Below are positions 1-10,488 of a stretch of DNA of 64,000 nucleotides, in pieces; positions within the stretch are counted from its first letter, which is position 1; every line of letters starts with the position of its first letter. This DNA comes from Sphaerulina vaccinii (lineage: Eukaryota; Ascomycota; Dothideomycetes; Mycosphaerellales; Mycosphaerellaceae). The stretch lies in assembly GCA_022570795.1 (NCBI GenBank), contig JAKUDP010000006.1:310001-374000 (forward strand). Reading direction: 5' to 3'. Made by a program: the position numbers and the translations under genes. The notes below the pieces were generated by a model. That model was not told where the DNA came from. It searched no databases and was given only the letters and a program-made list of their open reading frames with translations.

Positions 1-534
1 ATCCGAATGGTATGGTCGCTGTCTCATGCCTGGAGAGAGGAGCGCAGCATCGTGGTAAGATACGCAGAAAGAACAGGATATCAGAGCAGTCGACCGTGCT
101 ACTCTACTCTCACCACAACAGCAAAGACCACGACATTGGATCATTTGGCAGTAGACATGAGCACAGTGATAGTTGGCAATACCATTGTATGTAACTTGCA
201 TTGCGGGATAAAAGCTGCATTGACTTCCAAAATTGTCATATCGCAATTGACGGCGGTGAGAACTTGTGACACGCGAAGTCTCTGTGCACCAAAATGATAG
301 TTCCAACCGGGGATTGAACACCTTCAATGCTGTTATACCGTTATAGCAAAATGTATGCACGGTGAGGGCCTATGGACACACCAAAGAAGAAGCTCGTCTC
401 TGCGTTCTTGCACTCTCTATACTATCGTGAGCGGGACTAGATGCTAGTCATTTCGACGCAGCAACCAGAGAGACCAATTGTCGCACTGCACTTGAGGGCT
501 TCGCAGGCAAGTGACTCTGCGACCAAAACTCGGC
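1..534. other. Non-coding flank, nothing recognised
   Basis: I see no convincing coding sequence or RNA gene here. The open frames are short and overlapping, with no recognisable protein content. The right part is presumably the 3' untranslated region of the minus-strand carboxylesterase gene. Confidence 0.4.
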
Positions 535-2628
535 TCACTGAGACCCATCAAGGTAGTACGTTACTGGCTCACTCAACCACGCACACTGCTCCAGCTCCGG
601 GAACTCGATCGTGCGCGCAAACGCATCGAGGGACTTTGCTGGACCCGTCTTGCTGCTCACCGCATCCCACATTCCACTTTGTAGCACTTGGGCGAGCACA
701 TCGGTATAGCCTCGCACATTGAGATACTCCACATCAGGATTCGGATTACCTGTCTTCACAAATGAAGCAAAGTACGTCGAAACCAGCTGCGATGCTAACA
801 AGTCGTTGCCGTCCCGGAGTGGATTCTGGTTGCCGTACGTGAAGCCACCTTCACCACCATGGACCCGGAAGTAAGGCTTGTTTGGGTTTCCATCGGGATA
901 ACCAGGCTCGACTGGGCCCGCAGTGAGCTCTGATCCAAAATTGTTGAAGTCGATACCTTGGTAGGTGCGATCAAACTCGTAGTAATAGGCTGCTGGGAAG
1001 ACGCCAGACTGCGACCCAGCATAGACGGCAGCTTCATCCGGACAGCGGAACTTTGAATCTGTAGAGATCCGTTGGAAGACATTGTAGGCGTCGAGCGTGA
1101 TGTTGCCGGTGTCGTATGCTGGGAAGAGTCCACTATCGATTATGGCTTGCGCCTGATCAGACGGGATGCCGAGAGATCGTTGTATGCCTTCTGATAGTGT
1201 GCTGACTGCATTCTTGGGGTAAGCCTGTAGGCCGAGCCCAGCGGCATTGTCCGCGGTGACACCAAATATGACTGGGACATGTGCTGTGCTTCCATTATTG
1301 GTATTCACCGCGAGCTGAGACGTCGTGACGAAGGTTCCGTCCTGGACAATCTGCCAAGCAACATTCTTGAACTTCGCCAGACTTTCGGCAGGCACAGCTT
1401 CGAGACAGATGATCTTCTCATCTATATCAGAACCCGTGCAGCCAGCTTCCTCATAGATCTGTTCGCCAGCATCAGCAGCGGCCTGCTCAATAGTGAGCCA
1501 TGGCGCGAAGCCGGTACCAAAATTGCCGCCTGATTGCGCGAGTGCACCGGAAATCAGGTTACCCTCGATGACAGGAAGCGAGCCAAGTAAGGCACGTACA
1601 GAAGCCCCGCCTGAACTTAGACCAGCAATGGTGGTCTTCTGAGGGTCTCCTCCAAAGCTTGCGATATTCTTCTTGACCCACTGTAACGCCGTGATTTGGT
1701 CTCCAAGGCCGTAATTGCCATTCAATGTACCATTTAAGGCTAGAAAACCGAGCGTCCCTAGCCTGTAGTTGATCTGCACAGCAACAATGTCTTCTCGAGA
1801 AGCCAACTTGCCACCGTCCAGCCCAGTCGTCCCGCGACCATCGCCATTGATCAAGCCTCCGCCATGAATTGAGAAGATGACAGGCAGTAGCTTATCTGTA
1901 TATCCGGCTTTTGGTAAATATGGAGTCTGTATGTTCAGGAACGAGCAATCCTCGTTACCGGGAACTCCTGGCTGAGCCTGTGGACCATCTTTGCCATACT
2001 GCGTCGCATCAAGCACTTCTCCAGTCTTGTCATATACTGTGGAGTACTCGAAGCGCGTTGGCTGGGTTGCATAGCGTATGCCCTGAAAGCGGAACGATTT
2101 CTGATTCCTGAATCCAATATAGGCATTGCCAGCAGCGGCGACTTCGATCTCCTCGCGCTCTGAAGCAGTAGCATCAGGTCCATTGGCTCGACTGCTTTGC
2201 GAGCATAGCACTGAAAGCTTGACATCTTGGCTAGTGTTTCGTTCAGGCAAGTTGAACCCCTTCTCTGCCCGATCGACGGCCATAGCACCATCCTGCGTCC
2301 AGTATTGTTGACTTCTTTTGGCATAGCCTGCATATTCCACATAATAGAGCAGGTAAAAGTAATCCATGCTGTAGTTCTGTAGCGTTTCCATATAGACGAG
2401 AGATTCGTCCAGCGTGTTGCAAGCCGTCTCGCCTTCTCCTCTGGTCATTGGATCCAGCAGAATAGCCCCAGCATGATTTTGGTCGTCCGAGGCATTGAGA
2501 TTGTTCTGGTACAAAAGTCGTAAAGACGTGCTCTCGAGCAAAGACGTGTTGTTGAATCGTTGGGATGCGCCTTGTGCTAGGCCAGCCAGGGAAGCTGCAA
2601 TCAGTATATCTCGCTTGAGTGTAGGCAT
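535..2628 (-). CDS. Secreted carboxylesterase (type-B, cholinesterase-like)
   Basis: An alpha/beta-hydrolase of the carboxylesterase type-B family, expected to hydrolyse carboxylic esters outside the cell. The single 697-residue frame starts MPTLKRDILIAASLAGLAQG, a probable signal peptide. The oxyanion-hole segment HGGG, the EDCSFLNI block typical of the family, and a nucleophile elbow GLSSG (Ser about 338) are visible. A late HGGEGG segment is the likely catalytic-His region. The elbow has Leu-Ser in place of the usual Glu-Ser of GESAG, a mild departure. The protein is longer than the common 520-570 residues because about 150 residues precede the esterase core. No intron is needed. It is transcribed away from the molybdenum cofactor sulfurase gene. 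The natural substrate cannot be told. Confidence 0.88.
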   Translation of the reverse strand: MPTLKRDILIAASLAGLAQGASQRFNNTSLLESTSLRLLYQNNLNASDDQNHAGAILLDPMTRGEGETACNTLDESLVYMETLQNYSMDYFYLLYYVEYAGYAKRSQQYWTQDGAMAVDRAEKGFNLPERNTSQDVKLSVLCSQSSRANGPDATASEREEIEVAAAGNAYIGFRNQKSFRFQGIRYATQPTRFEYSTVYDKTGEVLDATQYGKDGPQAQPGVPGNEDCSFLNIQTPYLPKAGYTDKLLPVIFSIHGGGLINGDGRGTTGLDGGKLASREDIVAVQINYRLGTLGFLALNGTLNGNYGLGDQITALQWVKKNIASFGGDPQKTTIAGLSSGGASVRALLGSLPVIEGNLISGALAQSGGNFGTGFAPWLTIEQAAADAGEQIYEEAGCTGSDIDEKIICLEAVPAESLAKFKNVAWQIVQDGTFVTTSQLAVNTNNGSTAHVPVIFGVTADNAAGLGLQAYPKNAVSTLSEGIQRSLGIPSDQAQAIIDSGLFPAYDTGNITLDAYNVFQRISTDSKFRCPDEAAVYAGSQSGVFPAAYYYEFDRTYQGIDFNNFGSELTAGPVEPGYPDGNPNKPYFRVHGGEGGFTYGNQNPLRDGNDLLASQLVSTYFASFVKTGNPNPDVEYLNVRGYTDVLAQVLQSGMWDAVSSKTGPAKSLDAFARTIEFPELEQCAWLSEPVTYYLDGSQ

Positions 2629-3502
2629 ATTGGACGAGTATGCTGTTTGTCAGATCGCGTCTCCATGACACAGCCATTCTGCTTCTTCATAATCAGTCCA
2701 ACGCTTGTATGTTCTTGGAGGTAAATAGTGTCCTATCGACGTAAGAAGGCAGTGTTGGTCATTGTGTTACTGTGTACCATGAACTGCGATATATTCCTCG
2801 AAACAGCCAAAGAGGCAAGTAATCTGGATTCTGGTCAGCCTACCCATGACTCTGACCAGGTCCTGCAGCGTTTGTAACGGGTCGTTCGCAAAGGCGAAAG
2901 ACGGCTCGTCATAGCAATGGCAGTCCATAGCGACTGCGAGCATGCCTCTGATGGCAAACAATGAGAGCCGATGCTAGGTCCACAAGAGTATTGTGGACAG
3001 AAGGGAAAGGACGAAGGGGGAAGACCTCGTCTTGTGCCGTTCTTGGCGCGATCAAGCTAGCGCGTATTTTAGCGTGACCAGGTTCTAGTGAAGAGATCGG
3101 ACTTGAGAGCTATGTTTACAAAGTGGTACAGCACACGATCACTTGTATGAACGATTAGTGAAGTGTACTCTCACAATACAAGGACGTCGCGAAGTCTGAG
3201 TGCAATGGAGCCTCCGGTCATCATGGCAGTCTCCAAAAGAACGTCGGCGATCTGCGACAGCGGGCGATCCCTCCCATTGTGGAGACGCCATTGAGATAAA
3301 GAGCCGCTGACCTTTCTCCTCCTTCATTCACAAACACACACAGCGACCACCTCTCGAAAACCACTCCCATCACCGTCACCGATGTTGCTCAAGCCGTTCA
3401 AGCTGCAACGGAAGTCTGGTTGGCTCGACCAAGGCTGAAGATCTCTTTCTTGTCTCCTCATCCGGAATCCGAGGAGGCAAATCTCACCACATCTTGCATA
3501 CA
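2629..3502. promoter_or_regulatory. Divergent intergenic region
   Basis: About 870 bp between two divergently transcribed genes. It should hold both promoters and 5' untranslated regions. The stretch just before the plus-strand gene is pyrimidine-rich and contains short CA repeats, common in fungal 5' leaders. I see no gene and no defined binding motif. Confidence 0.4.
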
Positions 3503-5875
3503 ATGGCTTCTAGAATGGATCTAGAGGCCTACAATGCCTATATCGAGCAGATGCGAATGGCTGACTTTCCAATGCTCAAAGATTCCCTGTACCTGGATCA
3601 TGCTGGCGCAACGCTATACAGCAAAACTCTCATGGACCGGTTTCATGCTGACATGATGGCTACCTTGTATGGCAATCCACACTCTGCATCTCCATCTAGC
3701 CAGAGGTCCACTTTTGAGATCGAGGCTGTCAGGCATGAGGCTCTGCGACTGTTCGACGCCGATCCGGACTTGTTCGATCTCGTTTTCACGGCCAATACTA
3801 CCGCTGCGATCAAACTGATAGTGGACGCATTTCGTGACCAGGAAGGAGGATTCTGGTATGGCTACCATGTGGACTCTCACACGAGTGTCGTCGGCGTTCG
3901 AGAGTCTGCCAAGCAGCACCACTGCTTCGAGTCGGACGATGATGTCGAGACATGGCTAGGCACAGATGCACAACGTGGTCACGGGCTGAGACTGTTCGCC
4001 TATCCTGCCCAGTCCAACATGAACGGGCGAAAACTGCCTTCGAGCTGGCTAGGCGCTTGCAAGTCTCGCGAGACGCATACTCTGTTGGACGCAGCTGCAT
4101 GTGCTGCGACATCGCCACTCCGGCTAAGTGACATGGACGCAGCACCAGACTTCACAGTTCTGAGCTTTGCAAAGATGTTTGGCTTTCCAGATCTGGGCGC
4201 ACTGATAGTCAAGAGAGACTGCGCACACCTCTTCCAGGGACGAAGTTACTTTGGCGGAGGCACAGTTGATATGGTAGTCTGCGTCAAGGAGCAATGGCAT
4301 GCCGCAAAGTCTGGCAACTTGCATGAGCAGCTTGAAGATGGCACTTTACCAGTACACAGTATTCTGGCACTCAAGGCTGCTATGCAGACTCATCGCGATC
4401 TGTATCATTCTCTGGATCACATCGTCAAGCACACCTCAGCACTCTCCAAACAGCTATACGAAGGATTATGTGCTTTGCGCCATGCCAATGGTCGCTCTGT
4501 GTGCAAGATTTACAAAGACAAAGCAGCTACTTACGGCGATACTCGTACACAAGGGCCCACTGTTGCATTCAACCTGCAGGATAGCTCTGGACGATGGGTC
4601 AGTAACTTTGAAGTCGAGAAATTGGCTTCGGTCAAGAACATACACCTTCGAACAGGTGGTCTATGTAATCCAGGTGGAGTCGCGAAGCATCTTGATCTAG
4701 CGCCTTGGGAGATGCGCGAGAACTTCTCATCTGGCCTACGATGTGGCGGCGAGAACGACATCATGAACGGCAAACCGACAGGAGTGATCCGCGTGAGCCT
4801 TGGTGCTATGAGTACCAACACAGACGTACTAAGGTTTATTGAGTTCATCGACGAGTTTTTCGTGGATCGAACGAACTCCTCTTCACGGCCACCGTCTCCT
4901 GTCACGCTTGGTGACAGCTCGAGCAAGCGCTTCTACGTTGAGAGTCTTGCGGTGTACCCGATCAAAAGCTGTGCAGGCTGGCAGGTACCACACGGGACAT
5001 TATGGGATGTTCGCAGAGAAGGGCTTGCCTGGGACCGAGAGTGGTGCATTGTCAAACAGAGTACAGGAGTGGCGTTAAGTCAAAAGGCACATCCTCGTAT
5101 GGCTCTGATACGCCCACAGATCGACTTGAAGGAAGGCGTGCTGAGAATATGTCACGCGGACAGCACAGGGCAGATCACCGTTCCATTATCGAAAGACCCA
5201 AGCTATTTCGCGACGAATCTAAAGCTTGGCGATACTACAGTGTGCGGCGACAAGATCTCTGCGCGTGTGTACACGTCCCAGGCGATCGCAGACTTCTTCA
5301 CAAAAGCTGTCGGAGTTCCCTGTACGCTGGCTCGGTTTCCGGCGGCCACGTTGGCGACCTCTTCTACGCGACACAGCAAAGCTCATCTGCAGCATGCCAT
5401 GACTCCTGGCGACCGACCTCCACCAATCCTGCTGAGCAATGAGTCTCCTATACTTACCATCTCGCGCTCATCACTGAACCGGCTCAACGAACTCATCAAA
5501 GCCAAAGGCGGCAAAGCAGCGCACCCAGCTGTCTTTCGAGCCAACATCGTGGTTGCAGAGTCGCCATTACTGACACCAGGACAGGAACAGCCATATGCCG
5601 AAGACTACTGGGCAGGTATGAGCATCAGAGACTCTGCTCAGAATGGTAGTGGAGTGTCTTTTGACTTCCTTGGTGGCTGCAGGCGTTGTCAAATGGTATG
5701 CATCGATCAAGTGAGCGGCGAGAAGAATCAGGAGCCATTCGTTACACTGGCCAAGACTCGAAGATTCGGTGGAAGGGTGTTGTTCGGAGTGCATACTGCA
5801 TTAGCTGGGCAGACCGAGAAGTCACAAGCGACAATCAGTGTCGGCGACACAGCTACGATGTGGCAGCGACAGTGA
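3503..5875 (+). CDS. hxB: Molybdenum cofactor sulfurase
   Basis: Converts the oxo form of the molybdenum cofactor to the sulfido form needed by xanthine dehydrogenase and similar hydroxylases, using sulfur from cysteine. The 790-residue intronless frame has the two expected halves. The N-terminal class V aminotransferase (NifS-like) domain covers about residues 10-450; its SFAKMFGFPDLGALI segment carries the pyridoxal-phosphate lysine (about K224), and GGLCNPG carries the conserved persulfide cysteine (about C388). The C-terminal MOSC half (about 480-790) starts at VESLAVYPIKSCAGW and ends with GGCRRCQMVCID and GGRVLFGVH. I chose the ATG giving MASRMDLEAY because the upstream in-frame start is TTG. 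The symbol follows the Aspergillus gene for this enzyme. Length and domain order match the family. Confidence 0.93.
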   Translation: MASRMDLEAYNAYIEQMRMADFPMLKDSLYLDHAGATLYSKTLMDRFHADMMATLYGNPHSASPSSQRSTFEIEAVRHEALRLFDADPDLFDLVFTANTTAAIKLIVDAFRDQEGGFWYGYHVDSHTSVVGVRESAKQHHCFESDDDVETWLGTDAQRGHGLRLFAYPAQSNMNGRKLPSSWLGACKSRETHTLLDAAACAATSPLRLSDMDAAPDFTVLSFAKMFGFPDLGALIVKRDCAHLFQGRSYFGGGTVDMVVCVKEQWHAAKSGNLHEQLEDGTLPVHSILALKAAMQTHRDLYHSLDHIVKHTSALSKQLYEGLCALRHANGRSVCKIYKDKAATYGDTRTQGPTVAFNLQDSSGRWVSNFEVEKLASVKNIHLRTGGLCNPGGVAKHLDLAPWEMRENFSSGLRCGGENDIMNGKPTGVIRVSLGAMSTNTDVLRFIEFIDEFFVDRTNSSSRPPSPVTLGDSSSKRFYVESLAVYPIKSCAGWQVPHGTLWDVRREGLAWDREWCIVKQSTGVALSQKAHPRMALIRPQIDLKEGVLRICHADSTGQITVPLSKDPSYFATNLKLGDTTVCGDKISARVYTSQAIADFFTKAVGVPCTLARFPAATLATSSTRHSKAHLQHAMTPGDRPPPILLSNESPILTISRSSLNRLNELIKAKGGKAAHPAVFRANIVVAESPLLTPGQEQPYAEDYWAGMSIRDSAQNGSGVSFDFLGGCRRCQMVCIDQVSGEKNQEPFVTLAKTRRFGGRVLFGVHTALAGQTEKSQATISVGDTATMWQRQ

Positions 5876-6170
5876 AACACATCGATTCCATGATGAAACA
5901 GCTACCTCAACCAGAAATATGCAACATTATTGAGCACTAAATAACATATCCCAGGATCTACTCGGATCGTGGCCTTCTCGATTGTTCAACTAGGCAATTG
6001 TGTCGCTTTCTCTGTTCGCTACGCATCTTCGCTCCTTGCAGCGGTAGCGACTTAAGCAGCATAGTCGATTCAATCCTGCAGAGAGCATCGAATACAAGCT
6101 AAGAGCACTTCACCAGTATGTACAGCATCAGAACGGGTCGCGATCTGAATACTTTCTGGACTATGTTACT

Positions 6171-7658
6171 TCAAATTTTCGCAAGTGCTCGCCCTTCCTC
6201 CTTTGCAGGTAATGCTTCGATGATCTTCTTCAGGTTCTCCGACATTGCTCCCATATGTGAGTGCAGCCGCTCCAGCGCCTGCGCGCGTTTCTCAGCATCA
6301 TCTGTCGCTAAAGCAGAAAGCGCAGGTGACCAATTCAGGCGAGAGTTGACTAGCCAAGTCACCGTCTTCGGTTCCAGGCTCCATCTCAGCACGGCTTGAT
6401 AGTCGAGATATGAGCAGACAGCCAAGTCAACTGGCAACATTGGATGCGGATTGGGTCGACATAGCTCGTTCTTCGTAGCTTCATTGCTGTAAGAAGCCTC
6501 CACATGGCCAATGAATCCAGCTGAGAAGACTTGTTGGCAGTGTCGCACGGGTTGCAAGGTAATCTTCTCAGCAGTGAAGATTGGTATCGCCTTTCGCTTC
6601 TCGAGTCCATCAGCCGAGCAATCGATATAGACTGTGTCGGGCTTCGCTCTTTGGCTACCGCGCTGGAAGACCACTTCTTCAGCATTGATCGAGACGATGC
6701 GGCCCAGTCGAACGACATTCTCGATCTTTCGGATCTCGGCCAGCTCCGCCAAGGTGACAGTAGCACAGCGGAAAGATGTGGGCCAGACGTTCTTGTCTAG
6801 GCGCAGAAGCTGCTCGGCTGCCTCCAGTCGTGAGAAGTAGTCGTCAAATGAGGTTGCATTGACTGTGCATTCAAAGTGTTGCTTTGCCGCCTCTTTCGAT
6901 CTAGTGACGAACAGAGATTGGAAGAAAGCTCGGTCATACAGCCAAGCATCGCGAGGCATCACCCAGGTGATCTGCGAAGGTGAAACGCCCATCGTTAACA
7001 GCCATATGCAGGTGTCGATGCCGGTCTTGCCTGAGCCGACAACAGTGTAGTTGGCATATGGTCGGGCCAGCTTAGTGAGATCGTTTGGAGTGACGACTTT
7101 GACATCTTCGGCGACTTGATATAATGGTGGACGCATAGATGGGACTGTGACCTTCATATATGTCGCATCGACGATCCTCGTCTTTTTCTCAACCTCAAAT
7201 TTCTGGCCTGTGAGGTCTGAGTGGAAGCTTCGTCCACCTTTCCATTCGCACTTCGGGAAGTATCTCACTCTTCCAGAGGGTAGAAAGGTATCGTGGATGA
7301 CCTGGGTGTAGTACGCGCATACTTCGTCGGCAGAAGCCAGCTCATAGAGACCTTTGTTGAGCCCGACCTGATCAATTCTATCTTGACCGAGATGCTTGGA
7401 ATTCACGCCGTAACGTGCTGAGGGCTGGTGAAGGCGAACGAATGGATATGCTGTAGTCCAATGGCCTCCTGGACGAGCATATCTGCAGCGAAGCGAGCAT
7501 TATGTCAGCAAAAGCGCCATGTATAGCATGACTGGTACGTACTTGTCCACAAGCACAAACGTGGCTGCTGGGTTTGAGGTCAGGACAGTGTCGAGGAAGG
7601 CGAGGCCCATTGCTCCCGCTCCAATGACTAGGTAGTCAGCTTCGATATGAGTGGGCAT
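6171..7658 (-). CDS. FAD/NAD(P)-dependent oxidoreductase, two exons
   Basis: A flavoprotein that I assign to the FAD/NAD(P)-binding oxidoreductase superfamily; its substrate is unknown. Exon 1 (7543-7658) encodes the N-terminal dinucleotide-binding fold with GAGAMG, preceded by EADYLVI. A 60-nt intron (7483-7542, GTACGT..CTGCAG) joins to exon 2 (6171-7482), giving DKYARPGGHWTTAYPF across the junction, a typical FAD-monooxygenase context. A second nucleotide-binding motif GSGKTG lies about 170 residues in and probably binds NAD(P)H. The deduced protein is about 475 residues. Its 3' end converges on the sulfurase gene with about 300 bp between them. Exon 1 is too short to be obvious alone, but without it the GxGxxG motif would be lost. 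Confidence 0.82.
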
Positions 7659-8523
7659 GCTAATGATGAGTGATGGCAGTGACAGGTAGGTAGCTTGATA
7701 CGATGAACTTATACTTTGCAGCTGGAAGGAAGAGAGTAGTGAACCTGCAGCAGGTGTCCTGATTACTTACACTTGTCTTGTCCGTCCCAGGGCTTCATCA
7801 CGAATCCGGAGCTGCCTTGGCAGGGCACGAACGTGTTATGCAGCAAATCCCGATCTAGTGAATGGTTGATCCGCACAAGATTAGTGAACGCGAGCACACA
7901 TGCTGCCGTAGGCCAGGATACCTTGTACATGATACGCTTATAAAGACCGCCATGACGCCGCAGCGAGAAGGTCCACTGCTCCGCATCGGGTCATAGAACA
8001 GTGTCCAATACCTTATACCATCAGTCGAAGCATACAGCGTCTCTGCGCATCGGAGTTTGATGCTGGTCTCCAGCGGCCACTACACACCATGCCAACCTGT
8101 TCGTCTCTGGGACTGTAATCGGCTGCAAGCCTGGCTTCGGAGAGAAGCCAACTAGTGCACGCAACTCCGATCGTGAAGATGCTGTATCTTCGTAAGCTCT
8201 ATTCATCTTGTCTGGTTTGCTCATGCAGTCGGCCATCGAATAGTGTAGTGCCGCAAGCGCTAAATGCTCGATATGGCCTCGGAACCGCTTATCGAGGGAG
8301 CCTTACCTTATTGCTCTTCGCCCTTCCCGCTCCTTCTTTGATCGACAGCCATGGATTGTGAAGTATGGCAGTAGAGTGAAGCCAAGGCCCTGGAGCACGT
8401 GCACACAGGAACACCAATCGGCGGCTGATGACGCGATCTCGCCGACGCTAAAACTTTCGACATCTCTGACCAGAAACACCACCTCTTACTCATATCAAGT
8501 TGTTCTTCTCCGGCATAGTCACC
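7659..8523. promoter_or_regulatory. Divergent intergenic region, no gene recognised
   Basis: The region upstream of both the minus-strand flavoprotein gene and the plus-strand isomerase gene. Several short frames exist on both strands but none has recognisable protein content. It probably holds the two promoters and leaders. Confidence 0.35.
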
Positions 8524-9743
8524 ATGGTTCTTCAAGCGATTAGGTACGAGCCTGGGAGCCTGCAAATCCTCAATCAGCTGAAGCTGCCACATCAAGAAGA
8601 ATATGACGAGATCAAATCAGCTGAAGACGGACGGCACGCCATTAAAGACATGCGAACTCGTGGAGCTCCAGCCATAGCGATTGTTGCAGCATTGGCATTA
8701 GCTGTCGAGCTTACAAACACAACGACCTCCAATAAAGCCGAGGAAGTGGCCGCTTTCATCGTGGAGAAACTGGAATACTTGGTCACAAGCAGACCAACAG
8801 CTGTCAACCTTGCTGATGCTGCTGGGAAGTTGAAGAAGATCGTGGCTTCTGCAGCACAAACCAATGGTGCAGATGGTGCAGCGGTCTCCAAAGCTTACTG
8901 CGATGCTGCTGCTCAAATGCTGGTTGCCGATGTGTTTGACAATGAGGGGATTGGAAAGTATGGTGCCGAGTGGATCTCGAAGGTGGCTGGTGGCGGTCAG
9001 GTCAGTGTTGTAACGCACTGCAATACCGGGTATGAACGATAAGATGTGGTCCGAGTTACATCTGCTGACGGTTTGGCAGCTCTCTCGCCACTGCAGGCTA
9101 TGGTACTGCACTTGGTGTTATTCGTTCGCTCCATGCCACTGGTTCCCTGAAGCACGCTTACTGCACCGAGACCCGACCATATAACCAAGGCTCACGTTTG
9201 ACTGCTTTCGAGCTCGTACATGACAACATCCCGGCCACTCTGATCACCGACTCCATGGCATCTGCACTCTTGCGCCTGAAAGGACCAGAACAGCGCATTA
9301 CGGCTATCGTTGTGGGTGCCGACCGCGTTGCTGCGAATGGTGATACAGCCAACAAGATTGGTACATATCAGCTAGCCATCACAGCCAAGTATCATGGTGT
9401 CAAGTTCCTGGTCGCAGCGCCACGGACGACTATTGATCTTGCCACAAAGTCTGGCGCGGATATCGTGATTGAAGAGCGACCGGGTAAGGAGATGACGTTC
9501 GTGAAGGGACCAAGATTCGATGGTGTTGATCTGGATCTCAGCCAAGTCGAGACTGTGAGCATTGCTGCCAAAGGTATCAATGTCTGGAATCCGTCGTTCG
9601 ATGTAACGCCTGCAGAGCTGATCGATGGCATCATAACAGAGATTGGTGTCGTGGAGAAGGATGCCGATGGGAAGTTCGACTTGACTCTAGCGATGGAGGC
9701 TCACAACGAGAGCGTGAAGCCAACTACCGTAGGTGGTTTGTAG
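8524..9743 (+). CDS. MRI1: Methylthioribose-1-phosphate isomerase
   Basis: Catalyses 5-methylthioribose-1-phosphate to 5-methylthioribulose-1-phosphate in the methionine salvage pathway. It belongs to the family related to eIF2B alpha/beta/delta (MtnA). Exon 1 is 8524-9029 and exon 2 is 9080-9743, with a 50-nt intron (GTATGA..GGCAG). Splicing restores the catalytic-cysteine motif THCNTGSLATAGYGTALG. Other family signatures are RTRGAPAIAIVAALALA near the N-terminus and VGADRVAANGDTANKIGTYQ with the acidic catalytic residue. The 389-residue product has normal family length. The start MVLQAIRYEPG is the usual fungal N-terminus. Confidence 0.95.
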
Positions 9744-10013
9744 AGGTGTTGCCATAGAACCTCAAGGTGTCCGAGTGCGCTCGCCCGATTTCATGTTTCA
9801 TGCTCAAGTGCTGTACGGTTGTTGAAGATGTTCTGCTCCATCCGTCCTTGTCCTCTTGATGCTCGCTCAAGGACCGTTGTATGCTCCTCATTCATCGAAT
9901 TCCATTGATTCTTATGCCAGTAGCAACCCTGCCAAACCTGACTGTCGTCTGTCTGCTGATGTATTTCAGATATGTGTTGCTTGATATGTTCCAAGTATGC
10001 TGCTGCGTCCCGC

Positions 10014-10312
10014 TCATGAGGAAGGCTCGCCCTTCGTCTCTGCGTTTTGCTGGCTCTTTTTGGCGGCTTCAATCGCTTGCTGGTCCTTTTCTGCTTGTGC
10101 AAGCATTGCTTCGATCTTCGCTTCCATCGCACTGAGCTGGTTCTCCAATGCTGCTGCCGTTCTCTCGCCTTTTGCTAGCTCCTGGAATGCCTACACTGCC
10201 ATCAGCACATCGTAACATCCAGACGGCGCTCCTTTCTGTCGCGTACCTTAGCCAGGTCTGCCTCATCAGCACCGTGGCTGCCATTTGCCGTCGCTTTAGG
10301 CTCCTCAGCCAT
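10014..10312 (-). CDS. Small coiled-coil protein, 80 residues
   Basis: Two exons: 10247-10312 and 10014-10190, with a 56-nt intron (GTACGC..GTGTAG). The product starts MAEEPKATANGSHGADEADL and continues with an alanine- and glutamate-rich amphipathic helix (AFQELAKGERTAAALENQ onward), so a single coiled coil of about 45 residues is likely. The tail is short and polar. I do not recognise a named family. Clean splice signals and a good heptad pattern make it a plausible real gene. It starts 176 bp from, and divergent to, the first in-frame ATG of the cyclotransferase-like gene. Confidence 0.68.
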
Positions 10313-10488
10313 GTTGTCCGGTCAGAGTCTCTAGATCTAATCGCAATCCAGACGAGGTCTAGGTCTACTTGAGAGGAGGAGGATCGGGACAATGCAACGG
10401 CCGAGTCCGCCTTTGTGCATACGCGCTTGACGTCGTGATATTGATAAGCAGACGCGCTCTCTTTCGCTCCAGTTCCGTAGCCCTTTAA